Source: Capra hircus
Taxonomy: Eukaryota; Chordata; Mammalia; Artiodactyla; Bovidae
DNA length: 64,000 bases
Assembly: GCF_001704415.2 (NCBI RefSeq)
Contig: NC_030810.1
Span: 101,506,315 to 101,570,314 of the forward strand
Direction: 5' to 3'
Each line of letters starts with the position of its first letter. Positions within the stretch are counted from its first letter, which is position 1. The notes beneath the pieces are model-generated. The model had not been told where the DNA came from. It ran no database searches and saw only the letters and a program-made list of their open reading frames with translations. Shown here one piece after another: positions 43,790 to 53,897 of the stretch. A program made the position numbers and the translations under genes.

Positions 43790-46354
43790 AGCAGGGCAAA
43801 GGCTAATAGAGTTTTGCCAAGGGAACACAGTGATCATAGCAAACACCCTCTTCCAACAACACAAGAAAAGACTCTACACATAGACATCACCAGATGGTTA
43901 ACACTGAAATCAGATTGATTATATTCTTTGCAGCCAAAGATGGAGAAGCTCTATACAGTCAGCAAAAACAAGACTGGAAGCTGACTGTGGCACAGACCAT
44001 GAATTCCTTAATGCGAAATTCAGACTTAAATTGAAGAAAGTAGGGAAAACCACTAGAACATTCAGGTATGACCTAAATCAAATCCCTAATGAGTACACAG
44101 TGGAAGTGAGAAATAGATTCAAGGGATTAGATCTGATAGAGTGCCTAAAGAACTGTGGAGATGTTCATGACATTACACAGGAGGTGGTGATCAGAACCAT
44201 CCCCAAGAAAAAGAAACGCAAAAAGGCAAAATGGTTGTCTGAGGAAGCTTTACAAATAGTTGAGAAAAGAAGAGAAGCAAAAGACAAAGGAGAAAAGGAA
44301 AGATATAAGCATCTGAATGCAGAGTTCCAAAGAATAGCAAGAAGAGATAAGAAAGCCTTCCTCAGTGATCAGTGCAAAGAAAAAGGAAAACAATAGAATG
44401 GGAAAGACTAGAGATCTCTTCAAGAAAATGAGAGATACCAAGGGAACATTTCATGCAAAGATGGGCTCAATAAAGGACAGAGAGGGTATAGACATAACAG
44501 AAGCAGAAGATATTAAGAAGAGGTGGCAAGAATATACAGAAGAACAATACAAAAAATCTTCACAACCCAGATAATCACGGTGTGATCACCAACCTAGAGC
44601 CAGACATCCTGGAATGCGAAGTCAAGTGGGCCTTAGAAAGCATCACTATGAACAAAGCTAGTGGAGGTGATAGAATTCCTGTTGAGCTATTTCAAATCCT
44701 GAAAGATGATGCTGTGAAAGTGCTGCACTCAATATGCCAGCAAATTTGGAAAACTCAGCAGTGGCCACAGGACTGGAAAAGCTCTGTTTTCATTTCAATC
44801 CCAAAGAAAGGCAATGCCAAAGAATGCTCAAACTACCTCACAATTGCACTCATCTCACACGCTAGTAAAGTAATGCTCAAAATTCTCCAAGCCAGACTTC
44901 AAAAGCACATGAACTGTGAAATTCCAGATGTTCAAGCTGGTTTTAGAAAAGGCAGAGGAACCAGAGATCAAATTGCCAACATCTGTTAGATCATCAAAAA
45001 AGCAAAAGAGTTCCAGAAAAACATCTATTTCTGCTTTATTGACTATGCCAAAGCCTTTGACTGTGTGGATCACAATCAACTGTGGAAAATTCTGAAAGAG
45101 ATGGGAATACCAGACCGCCTGACCTGCCTCTTGAGAAATCTGTATGCAGGTCAGGAAGTAACAGTTAGAACTGGTCATGAAACAATAGACTGTTTCTAAA
45201 TAGGGAAAGGAGTACATCAAGGCTGTATATTGTCACTGTGCTTATTTAACTTCTATGCAGAGTACATCATGAGAAATACTGGGCTGGATAAAGCACAAGC
45301 TGGAATCAAGATTGCCCAGAGAAATACCAATAACCTCAGATATGCAGATGACACCACCCTTATGGCAGAAAGTGAAGAGGAACTAAAGAGCCTCTTAATG
45401 AAAGTGAAAGAGGAGAGTGAAAAAGTTGGATTAAAGCTCAACATTCAGAAAACAAAGATCATGGCATCTGGTCATATCACTTCATGGCAAGTAGATGGGG
45501 AAGCAGTGGAAACAGTGACAGACTTTATTTTCTTGGGCTCCAAAATCACGGCAGATGATGACTGCAGCCATGAAATTAAAAGACGCTTACTCCTTGGAAG
45601 AAAAGCTATGACCAATCTAGACAGCATATTAAAAAAGCAAAGACATTACTTTGCCAATAAAGGTCCATCTAGTCAAAACTATGGTTTTTCCAGTAGGCAT
45701 GTATGGATGTGAGAGTTGGACTATAAAGAAAGCTGAGCACCGAAGAATTGATGCTTTTGAACTGTGGTGTTGGAGAAGACTCTTGAGTGTCCCTTGGACT
45801 GCAAGGATATCCAGCCGGTCCATCCTAAAGGAAATCAGTCCTGAATAGTCATTGGAAGGACTGATGTAGAAGCTGAAACGCCAATACTTTGGCCACCCGA
45901 TGCGAACAACTGACTCATTTGAAAAGACTGTGATGCTGGGAAAGATTGAGGGCAGGAGGAGAAGAGAAAGACAGAGGATTGCATCACCGACTGAATGAAC
46001 ATGAGTTTGAATAAGCTCCAGGAGTTTTTGATGGACAAGGAGACCTGGCCTGCTGCAGTCCATGGGGTCTCAAAGAGTCCGACACGACTGAGTGACTGAA
46101 CTGAACTGAACTGAACTGAAAAGCACCCTGAAGATGAAGGGGGCGTCCTCAGGGACCAGGTCCTCCCGATGCAGGTGAAGGTGGGTGGTGGATCCCGTCA
46201 GCAACTGGAGCCAAAGCAGACAACCTGGGACCAGTGGCCAGTGAGTAAGCAGCCCTTTTTCCCCTTGAATGGGCAGCAGTTGAACTTGTAGCACATGAGC
46301 TTCTCTCCTTTGGCTTTGCATGGATTCCAAGCATGCAACAGATAAGTCTATTTT

Positions 46355-46596
46355 AAAAAATTATTTATTTTAATTTGAGGCTAATTACAATATTGTGGTG
46401 GTTTTTGCCATACACTGACATGAATCAGCCATGGGTGTACATGTGTCCCCCCATCCTGAACCCCCCTCCCTACTTCCTCCCCACCCCATCCCACCCTCTG
46501 TTTTGTCCCAGAGCACCTGCTTTGAGTGCCCTTCTTCATACATTGAACTTGCACTCATCATCTATTTTACATACAGTAATATACATGTTTCAATGC
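46355..46596 (-). mobile_element. L1 3' end, antisense, with target duplication
   Basis: TTTTGCCATACACTGACATGAATCAGCCATGGGTGTACATGTG and GTAATATACATGTTTCAATGC are the antisense ruminant L1 tail. A 12-bp duplication TAAGTCTATTTT lies at 46343-46354 and 46597-46608. Confidence 0.92.
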
Positions 46597-46636
46597 TAAG
46601 TCTATTTTTTTAAACTCACTTACTTGGGGAGTGTGT

Positions 46637-46845
46637 GTGTGTTAGTCGCTCAGTCGTGTCCAACTCTTTGCCACTCCATGGACTGTAGCCTGCCAAGCTC
46701 CTCTGTCCATGGGATTTTCCAGGCAAGAATACCAGAGTAGGTTGCCATTTGCTTCTCCAGGGGATCTTCCTGACCCAGAGATCCCAGAGATTGAACCTGA
46801 GTCTCCCACATTGCAGGCAGATTTTGCACTACCAGGGAAGCCCCT
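46637..46845 (-). mobile_element. Bov-tA SINE, antisense
   Basis: GTTAGTCGCTCAGTCGTGTCCAACTC at the left is the antisense BOV-A end, and TACCAGGGAAGCCCCT at the right is the antisense tRNA-like head. A short GTGTGTGTGT run lies at the left edge. Confidence 0.92.
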
Positions 46846-47465
46846 ACTTGGGGTGAGAGTACTTTAAAATCTTTTTGCCAAGAAAGTGATTTCTGAAGAG
46901 TTCTAAAGTGAGGACTTGTAGGTGTGGGGGAAACTAGACAAAACAACCACACACTACTGAAAATATCTCACACCCAGGGCCACTTCAGCCGGCTAGGTTT
47001 GACCCTCAGATTGGGCCCATTTTTTTTTCAATGCATTGTTTGTGGAACTCAAATAAATATGTATTATATATGTGCAATGTGGGCTGGTGGTAAGAGGCAG
47101 AGATCAGGCTCAACTGTGAAAACAGCAAAGAAAAGTGGGAATTTATAGCCAGGAAGCAGGGTGAGGGTTAGCGGACAGAAACATGAGGAGTTACGGGGAG
47201 ATTATGCTAAGCCAACCTAAGGGATTCTTGCTGAATGCCAGCCAAAGTGATCAGGCATCAGCTGGGGTGTGGTGGTGGTGGAGGCAGAGGAGCCTTCTCA
47301 GGTATTATGGTGTTCTGTTTAAAATGACTTAGCAGGATTTTTGCTGAAATTGGACAATGCAAAGACCAATTCTGAAGACTGAAATTCAGGCTCTAGTTGA
47401 GGAGAGAGTTCAGAGGAGCCTGATCTAGAGTTTGGTCAAGGAGAGAATCTTTGTCAACAACCGTA
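46846..47465. other. Unique sequence, nothing recognised
   Basis: No repeat or gene recognised. Confidence 0.4.
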
Positions 47466-47469
47466 GCTC

Positions 47470-47880
47470 TCATACACGTGTTGATGTAACTATAAGTTGG
47501 TAAAAGCATTTGGGGAAATATTTAGGCAGTTTCTTGTAAAATTAAATACTCACCCTTCCTCTTAGGCTCCATTAGATCCTTCCTCAAGTAGTCAACCCAG
47601 AGAAATGGGGAAGGGGAGTATGCCCACAAAAACACTTTATAATAAGAATGCCCCTAGAAGCTTTTTCACAACAATCAAAACTTAAAACAATCCAAATATC
47701 CAACATCAGGAGAATGATAAAGAAACTGTAAAATATCTATGCAATAGATTACTACTTAGCAACAAAAAGGAATGACATACTGAATGCAAGAGTTTTTAAA
47801 AGATGCAAAACTAATTTAAGGTGAAATAAATAGGGATAGTGATTGTCAAAAGATGAAAAGGATAATGAAAATTATCTTGT
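47470..47880 (+). mobile_element. Old L1, ORF2 end
   Basis: AATACTCACCCTTCC, ACAACAATCAAAACTTAAAACAATCCAAATATCCA and AATAGATTACTACTTAGCAACAAAAAGGAATGA keep the sense order of the L1 ORF2 C-terminus (the AMEYYxAIKK region). Strongly decayed. Confidence 0.7.
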
Positions 47881-47964
47881 CTATGATTTCTCTGCATATA
47901 ACATTATTGAGCCAGTAGTAATTAAGTCCAGGCACATCTAAAAACAACAAAATGAAGAAGAATG

Positions 47965-48075
47965 CTCTTATGGCTCCCATTTTACAGATGAAAGAAGTGA
48001 GGCACAAAAGATTTACTTTATCCAAGGCCACACAAGGGCAGAATCATTTTTACAACCCAGAGATTGTGTTCCTGA
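47965..48075 (-). mobile_element. MIR SINE, antisense
   Basis: CCCATTTTACAGATGAAAGAAGTGAGGC then CCAAGGCCACACAAGGGC: the antisense MIR core. Confidence 0.8.
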
Positions 48076-48249
48076 GCACAGATTAGTTGGGTTTTTCTTC
48101 ACAGATGTCTGTATATCAGAATTTCTCAGTTGTAGGAATGGGAAGAAGAGCCAGGAGAGAGTGGACAAGAAAGGGATCAAGGGAGGGGTAGAAGCACAAA
48201 TTCTTTCCTACTCCTCCCTACCAATCCTGGGAGTTAGTATGTGTCTACT

Positions 48250-48455
48250 CCAGGGCTTTCCAGGTGGCTCCGTGGAAAGAATTCAGCTGCTAATGCAGGA
48301 GAGAAGGGTTTGGGAAGATCCCCTGGAGGAGGATTTGGCAACCTACTCCAGTATTCTTGCCTGGGTAATCCCAGGTTCAGAGGAGGCCTGGTAGGATACA
48401 GACCATGGCATCGCAAAGAGATGGACACAATTGAGAGACTTAGCATTCACTCAGG
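48250..48455 (+). mobile_element. Bov-tA SINE
   Basis: GGGCTTTCCAGGTGGCTCCGTGG head, CTACTCCAGTATTCTTGCCTGG BOV-A part, and GACACAATTGAGAGACTTAGC end. The B-box region is partly deleted (GGGTTTGGGAAGATCC). Confidence 0.88.
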
Positions 48456-48845
48456 CAGGCACTCCATATGGAGTCCAGAAAATGTGACTATTATGGTCTC
48501 TGGTGCACACTATTAATGCACTAGGCTGTTAGCAAGGAGGGTGCTGGTTCTAGCCCATCCAAGAATGGTGGGAGTGGTTTTTATTCCATTTCATTCACGA
48601 TTTTCTATTCTGGGTCCTATCTACCTTACAACTACTGCCAGGTTAGTACTAGCTCTGTTCGCACAAAACAGCTTCTGTATGAGTGTTCTTAACTGAGAAA
48701 CTGTGGAAAGAGACCTAAGAATCCATGTCCTGCTGGGGTGAAATATGTATTCAGTCTTTTAGGGCTTTGACAGTAAGTTAAAATATATTTGCCTCAAGTT
48801 TTTCACTTTTACTAGGAGACCAGTGATTAGTATTTGCTCTATCAA
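48456..48845. other. Unique sequence, nothing recognised
   Basis: A short tRNA-like T-loop motif (GGTTCTAGCCC near 48546) is present but no cloverleaf can be drawn. Otherwise nothing recognised. Confidence 0.4.
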
Positions 48846-49124
48846 TTATGTTATCAGAGAAATTATCATCATAATTATCCTCTGCATTATTTTTGATAAG
48901 GATATTTCTTCCATAGTTTGTGTATTACTCGGTTTCATGAGTAATGAATTAGGTTTTATGAATTTGCTGCAGCCATCATGATTGTACACATACCATTGAC
49001 CACTTTTGCAGGTATTTCCATAGTCTAGAGAACTAGATGTACAACTGCTACCTTCAGTGTTTATACACTTCTTAGGTTGGCAAATCCTGCCAATTTGCTT
49101 TCTACAGAAGTGAGACTGAGTCAT
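48846..49124 (-). pseudogene. Cysteine-rich 92-codon frame of unknown origin
   Basis: The frame has eight cysteines, with runs RICQPKKCINTEGSSC and YGNTCKSGQWYVYNHDGCSK. The spacing loosely recalls the cysteine-rich/EGF-like part of ADAM-type proteins, but key pairs do not line up. I cannot assign it. No splice sites or start context convince me. It may be a chance frame or an old pseudogene fragment. Confidence 0.25.
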
Positions 49125-49520
49125 ATTCCAATTTATTTTCTAATCTTTCAATGTCCTTGTCTTCATTTACTTGCCAATACAACGGTCTTTCTATACATCT
49201 CTCCAAGATATTCTAACTAATACAGGGAGCAGGGCCCTCCTGACACAACTAAGGAGGAGGACAGCAGATGGACACTGTAGATATTACACAGACATATTCT
49301 ATATTGTATGTTGGAAAACTAAACAGTCAATATTTTTAGAGTCTTCTAATAACTGTAATTGCTTTCTCTGATGACTTAATCAAGGAGGTCCAGAGAAGAC
49401 TGGCCAGAATGACTTCTTTGACAGCTTCCTACCAAGCAACTTATCCGAGGAGAAAAATCTCGCTGATCATGGATGTTTTATCTTTCTCCCTTTTCCTCTT
49501 TTATTCATACATTTGGGTTT
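49120..49520 (+). repeat. Diverged duplicate of 3.39-3.80 kb
   Basis: See shared blocks GTCCAGAGAAGACTGGCCAGAATGACT and CCCTCCTGACACAACTAAG. The order of blocks is kept, with indels. Confidence 0.5.
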
Positions 49521-50292
49521 GATGAAAATAATCTAGTGCCTATCCTCCCTCCTATAAAATGGGGAACTGGCATTTGAAGTTGTCTATTATTCTTTTTTTC
49601 CCCCCACTATGTCCGTAAAAATTAGCACATCACCAGAGTCAATAGAATCCTGCCCCTGACGGGCTCCTCCTTCAGACCTGGACCCTTGGATCTAGTGGCT
49701 CATGTTTGCTCTGTTCTACTGTTGAACCCCAGGAGCAAAATTGAGCTCTTTGGCTTTTCCATACTAAGTGTGTTTATTGGACAAGTCTTTTTTCTTCCTC
49801 TCATTTGTGCATTGTTACTTTCTCCCATCACTGTGGGATTCTGCTTGTAATTTTAAGAAGTGAACTTTTGGGGATAATCCATGTTGAGTGGTTGTTGACA
49901 GGGATCCATTCCCTGTGAGGTAGAAGTTGACAACTAATCTGGGCTGTGAGTCTTTTTCAATTGCTGCTTGTCTCGAGGATTCTGGTATTTCATTAGTATG
50001 AAATAATAACACTGCAGCAGGGAAAAGGTGTCCACCTCTTGTCTTTCCACAATTTGGTAAAAACCACATGAGCCCAATCAATAGTGGTCAATAACTTCAA
50101 AATGGGAATATCTAAAATAAAGATGATCTTAATACACAATAGTTCCCCCCATAAAGAACTCTTAAAATTAATAAATAGCTACACTTAAAAAGAATTAGTA
50201 CAGGAAGAATACTGTTGTGTGTTTCAGCATGCAATAGGCAGCTCTCTTTCATTGGTATACTCAAGTTTCTAAATAACTGAAAAAATCCTATA
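49521..50292. other. Unique sequence, nothing recognised
   Basis: An 88-codon minus-strand frame (49815-50081) has no recognisable motif. Confidence 0.4.
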
Positions 50293-50302
50293 AATGACCT
50301 TT

Positions 50303-50513
50303 AGTTCAGTTCAGTTCAGTTCAGCCACTCAGTTGTGTCCAATTCTTTGTGACCCCATGAATCGCAGCACGCCAGGCCTCCCTGTCCATCACCAATTCCC
50401 GGAGTTCACTCAAACTCATGTCCAATGAGTGGATGATGCCATCCAGTCATCTCATCCTCTGTCATCCCCTTCTCCTCCTGCCCCCAATCCCTCCCAGCAT
50501 CAGAGTCTTTTCC
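50303..50513 (-). mobile_element. BovB LINE copy H, 3' end only
   Basis: About 210 bp of BovB tail in reverse (AGTTCAGTTCAGTTCAGTTCAGCCACTCAG ...). The target duplication AATGACCTTTA lies at 50293-50303 and 50514-50524. Confidence 0.96.
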
Positions 50514-50524
50514 AATGACCTTTA

Positions 50525-50762
50525 AGGATTGTTTAAATCAGACAACAGAAAGCTGTGGAAGAGACATTTATGTCATTACAAAAAAGCAATGAGTCAGCAA
50601 CATGAGCACTTGTGACGGCTCTGCTAATCAAGATTGAATACTTCCAGAACTGTAAGCAAGTTCAGTCCTTAATAAAAATGGATGAAAAGCAATGACTTCA
50701 CGCACAGATTCATACACTGGAGACTCATAAGTGTATCACAGAATTACTCTGATTTTCAGCAA
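50525..50762. other. Unique spacer
   Basis: Nothing recognised. Confidence 0.4.
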
Positions 50763-51042
50763 TGCTGCTGCTGCTGCTACTAAGTCACTTCAGTCATGTG
50801 CAACTCTGTGCGACTCCATAGATGACAGCCCACCAGGCTCCCCCGTCCCTGGGACTCTCCAGGCAAGAACACTGGAGTGGGTTGCCACTTCCTTCTCCAG
50901 TGCATGAAAGTGAAAAGTGAAAGTGAATTTGCTCAGTCATGTCCAACTCTTAGCGACCCCGTGGACTGCAGCCTACCAGGCTCCTCCGTTCCTGGGATTT
51001 TCCAGGCAAGATTACTTGAGTGGGTTGCCATTGCCTTCTCCA
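50763..51042 (-). mobile_element. BOV-A2 SINE, antisense
   Basis: A TGCTGCTGCTGCTGCTACTAAGTCACTTCAG end, then two BOV-A units in reverse separated by GAAAGTGAAAAGTGAAAGTGAA. Target duplication TTTCAGCAATG at 50754-50764 and 51043-51053. Confidence 0.95.
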
Positions 51043-51053
51043 TTTCAGCAATG

Positions 51054-52245
51054 AGGGTCCTTCAACATTAAGTAATAGTGTTACTTAATTATTTCATTTT
51101 GTTTCCCTCACTGACAAGTGGTTTTGCTAGATATCATTGCCTCTGCTTTCACCTTAAATAATGCCCTCATTTTGATGGAATTTTCTCCTTTTAAATAGAT
51201 TTTCTTAGAAACAAATCAATATACTTTCTCTTCCTCCAGAGAGAAAGGACAAATTAGGTATCTAAAAATTTAGAGGAGCTACTGCCCCAATTAGTTTAGG
51301 GAAAGTAATAATCATTTACACAACTTTAAATATAAATTTAAATGAGAAAATTAAGAATTTCTAGAGAAAGAGTTTTATGCCTATATTTAAATGCAATATT
51401 TCCTGAAAGAAAAATATGCTGCTGAATTCCTAATATGAGAAAATAAAAGATTTAGCTATAGATTCAATGGACATTCTTGGTTACTTGGAAAAAAAGAAAA
51501 GAAAGAAATGAAATTGATAACAAAATGCATCTTAATATATTTAAGAAGTTATATAATTTAAATATTTGGTGTATAATGGTATTGGAAAGATTTATGTCAT
51601 TTTTTTGAGGTGACTCAGAAAAGTTAGAATGATTTAATAATTTGGTCTAAAAATGACTGTATATTTTCTTTCACATTTTCTCGTAATGTAGAAAATAATA
51701 ACATAATAGTCTACTCTATAGAAGTCTTGGGTTATTGACTTGAAAATCCAAATTAAATTGCACTTCCTTAATTTCCTCTAGTGGTTGTACTGATCAAATA
51801 AACAAATACTGCATCCAATAAATATAGAATTTTAAATTTATGTGTTCAAGTATATCAAATGTACTAGAGAGGTAATATCTTTAAACAGGAATTAACACTT
51901 ATAATTCTAGAAACCAGAGTCCTCAGCTATTACTCAGCTATTACAATTATTTGTAAATATTTTTAGATGTCATCTAATATATGATTCCACATATACCAAA
52001 AAAGTGACTGCAACATTCTCATGTTCCAACATGTGTCAGCAGAATCGGAATTGTATACGAACTGTGTAAACACTATGTGACAGAGCAATTACTCTTCCAG
52101 GACTCTTCGCTATAGAAGACCTTGTAGAAGGGGCCAACCATGTGTGTAAAAGGATGACCACAGCATTATTTGTAACCATGAAATCATAAAACCAGCTTAA
52201 TTTCAAAAGCATATGGAAAGGGTTAAATAAATACTCTATTTAATA
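51054..52245. other. AT-rich unique sequence
   Basis: Strongly AT-rich, no repeats recognised with confidence. 52000-52210 could be a decayed L1 piece. Confidence 0.4.
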
Positions 52246-52249
52246 GTAC

Positions 52250-52520
52250 CTGCAATGGCACCCCACTCCAGTACTCTTGCCTGGAAAATCCCATGGACGG
52301 AGGAGCCTGGTAGGCTGCAGTCCACGGGGTCACTGAGGGTCGGACACGACTGAGCGACTTCACTTTCACTTTTCACTTTCATGCATTGGAGAAGGAAATG
52401 GTAACCCACTCCAGTGTTGTTGCCTGCAGAATCCCAGGGACGGGGGAGCCTGGTGGGCTGCCGTCTATGGGGTTGCACAGAGTCGGACACGACTGAAGTG
52501 ACTTAGCAGCAGCAGCAGAA
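52250..52520 (+). mobile_element. BOV-A2 SINE
   Basis: GCAATGGCACCCCACTCCAGTACTCTTGCC to ACTTAGCAGCAGCAGCAG, two BOV-A units. Confidence 0.95.
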
Positions 52521-52607
52521 AAAAAGACGGTAGTAACTCCCTCGTTAAAAGCAATTCACAAAGTAACGATGACATTCCAGGAATTTCCAGGGGACCTATT
52601 TTCCCTT

Positions 52608-52803
52608 TGGGGCTTCCCTGATAGCTCAGTTGGTAAAGAATCCACCAGCAGTGCGGGAGACCTGGGTTCGATCCCTAGGTTGGGAAGATTACCTGAAGAA
52701 GGGAAAGGCTACCCACTCCAGTATTCTGGCCTGGAGAATTCAATGGACAGTCCATGGGGTTGCTAAGAGTCTGACACGACTGAGCGACTTTCATTTTCAC
52801 TTT
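52608..52803 (+). mobile_element. Bov-tA SINE with intact-looking promoter boxes
   Basis: Head GGGGCTTCCCTGATAGCTCAGTTGGTAAAG (A box) and GGTTCGATCCC (B box at about 52666) look well preserved. The BOV-A part follows, ending CACGACTGAGCGACTTTCATTTTCAC. One of the least diverged SINEs here. Confidence 0.95.
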
Positions 52804-52969
52804 ATTTTTCCGGGTGAGCTCTTCTGTAAGGCTCTTCTGATCCTGCCTACTGTCCCTGTCAGGTGGAGAAGACACAGCAGACAAGAGGAGGAACCTTTTT
52901 CAGCTTTTACAGTAGGGGATGGGCAGAGAAGAACCAAGAAAACCTATACGTTCTAAAAAGGTTAAACGG

Positions 52970-52973
52970 AAAA
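52970..52973 (-). terminator. Pol III terminator of the tRNA-Asn relic
   Basis: AAAA on plus = TTTT on minus, immediately after the discriminator base. Confidence 0.75.
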
Positions 52974-52991
52974 CGTCCCTGGGTGGGCTCG

Positions 52992-53034
<43 letters not shown>

Positions 53035-53040
53035 AGAGAC
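52974..53040 (-). pseudogene. tRNA-Asn (GTT) with 7-nt T-arm deletion
   Basis: The minus strand reads GTCTCTGTGGCGCAATCGG, then the anticodon arm TTCGGCTGTTAACCGAA (anticodon GTT), then AGGTTCGAGCCCACCCAGGGACG. A standard tRNA-Asn is 74 nt; this is 67. Seven bases (GGTTGGT or equivalent) between two GGTT repeats are missing, which removes the 5' side of the T stem and the variable loop. The A box, B box (GGTTCGAGCC) and terminator survive, so pol III could still bind, but a normal cloverleaf cannot form. Confidence 0.93.
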
Positions 53041-53119
53041 TAACGAAAGGTACTATTCTTTCAACGCAGCAGAGAAGAAGCAGCCCTTCAACGCCAGGCG
53101 GAGCCACACGCCTTTCCCC

Positions 53120-53230
53120 AGACTGCTGCTGCTGCTAAGTCGCTTCAGTTGTGTCCGACTCTGCGACCCCATAGACGGCAGCCCACCAGGCTCCCCCGTC
53201 CCTGCGATTCTCCAGGCAAGAACACTGGAC
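53120..53230 (-). mobile_element. BOV-A SINE, single unit, antisense
   Basis: CTGCTGCTGCTAAGTCGCTTCAGTTGTGTCCGACTC to CTCCAGGCAAGAACACTGGA; possible short duplication GACTGCT on both sides. Confidence 0.9.
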
Positions 53231-53620
53231 TGCTACACCCTCTCAAACCCTCGGACAGCCGGAGAGCTGGCTTCGACGCAGCGCGTTGGTTCTCGTGGGG
53301 GAGCCGGGAGTCGGGCGATTCCGAAGCCAGAAAGGCAGCAGTTCGTCCCCGCCGCGCCTGGCTCCACACCCGCCGCAGATCCTGAACCCCCGGTGGGCCC
53401 TGTGACGGCTCTCCGATTGCTTCGCTGGCGCTGCCCTCCCTCCGCTGGTCCGCGGTCGGTGGGGCGGGAGCCGGAACCAGGGGGTGCGGGGGGTCGGTCC
53501 GAAGGGACAAACGCGACGAGCCGGGAAAGAAGCCGGCGAGGTGGGGACCGGGATAAACAGACTTCCCAGGAGGTCTGTGCAGAGGCACGTGCCTGATTTG
53601 AGGAGGCAAGATTTGGTTTC
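53231..53620. promoter_or_regulatory. CpG-rich segment between tRNA-Asn relic and tRNA-His
   Basis: Dense in CpG (for example TTCGTCCCCGCCGCGCC at 53341 and GGTCCGCGGTCGGTGGGGCGGGAG near 53450). By eye it is an island. GC-rich open frames on both strands show no domains. It may reflect open chromatin around tRNA genes. Confidence 0.55.
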
Positions 53621-53789
53621 TGATTTGATTTAGTCACCATGTATCAAAATTGAGAGGAAGGGACTGGAAAACAGAGAGGAAATGAAAGTCTATGAATACC
53701 TGTTGTCGTCCAGCAACAGCAGTGACTGGGAGGAATTTACGTCCGCCTTGTAAGAGCAAGGGCTGCGACGGCGGCAGGAGCTGTGGCGC

Positions 53790-53861
53790 GCCGTGATCGT
53801 ATAGTGGTTAGTACTCTGCGTTGTGGCCGCAGCAACCTCGGTTCGAATCCGAGTCACGGCA
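53790..53861 (+). tRNA. tRNA-His (anticodon GTG)
   Basis: 72 nt from GCCGTGATCGTATAGTGG to CGAGTCACGGCA. The acceptor stem (GCCGTGA/TCACGGC) is fully paired, the anticodon stem is CTGCG/CGCAG with anticodon GTG at 53823-53825, and the T arm is CTCGG-TTCGAAT-CCGAG. The A box (TATAGTGGTTAGTAC) and B box (GGTTCGAATCC) are intact. The extra G at position -1 is added after transcription, as usual in eukaryotes. It looks fully functional. Confidence 0.98.
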
Positions 53862-53891
53862 CTCTCATCCATCACTCCTGATGGCTATTCC

Positions 53892-53897
53892 TTTTTT
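53892..53897 (+). terminator. Pol III terminator of tRNA-His
   Basis: TTTTTT 30 nt past the gene end; a strong termination run. Confidence 0.75.

Larger units (their letters stand above)
42754..46118 (+). mobile_element. BovB LINE copy G, near full length
   Basis: Flanked by a 12-bp target-site duplication AAAAGCACCCTG (42742-42753 and 46119-46130). It begins within the 5' UTR and ends in five CTGAA units. The first 27 bp form a 9-bp inverted repeat (GTCTGCCCT..AGGGCAGAC, 42752-42780), so the 5' end looks locally inverted. A 136-bp antisense BovB tail is nested at 42981-43116. The ORF is broken into an endonuclease frame (43172-43789), linker frames (44031-44396, 44365-44574) and RT frames (44582-44989, 45230-45712). 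Confidence 0.96.
41375..46350 (+). repeat. Paralogous segment, copy 1 (with L1 and BovB insertions)
   Basis: The pieces 41375-41634, 42496-42753 and 46131-46350 match 62915-63670 in order: GGCGTGGAGAT.GATTC, TTTTAACCTC, GGCGCAGGTG, GAGACCGGTAGGAGAAGGGC, then GGAGCCAAAGCAGACAACCT and AGTGAGTAAGCAG. The second copy lacks both insertions. This part is CpG-rich (41520-41610, 42500-42600). Confidence 0.85.

Noticed and set aside
48530..48560. tRNA-like T-loop motif GGTTCTAGCCC
   Set aside because: No acceptor, D or anticodon arm can be paired; likely chance or an old SINE remnant.
53145..53640. Long GC-rich frames (154 and 135 codons) on the minus strand
   Set aside because: They run through a BOV-A SINE and a CpG-rich segment and show no recognisable protein features.
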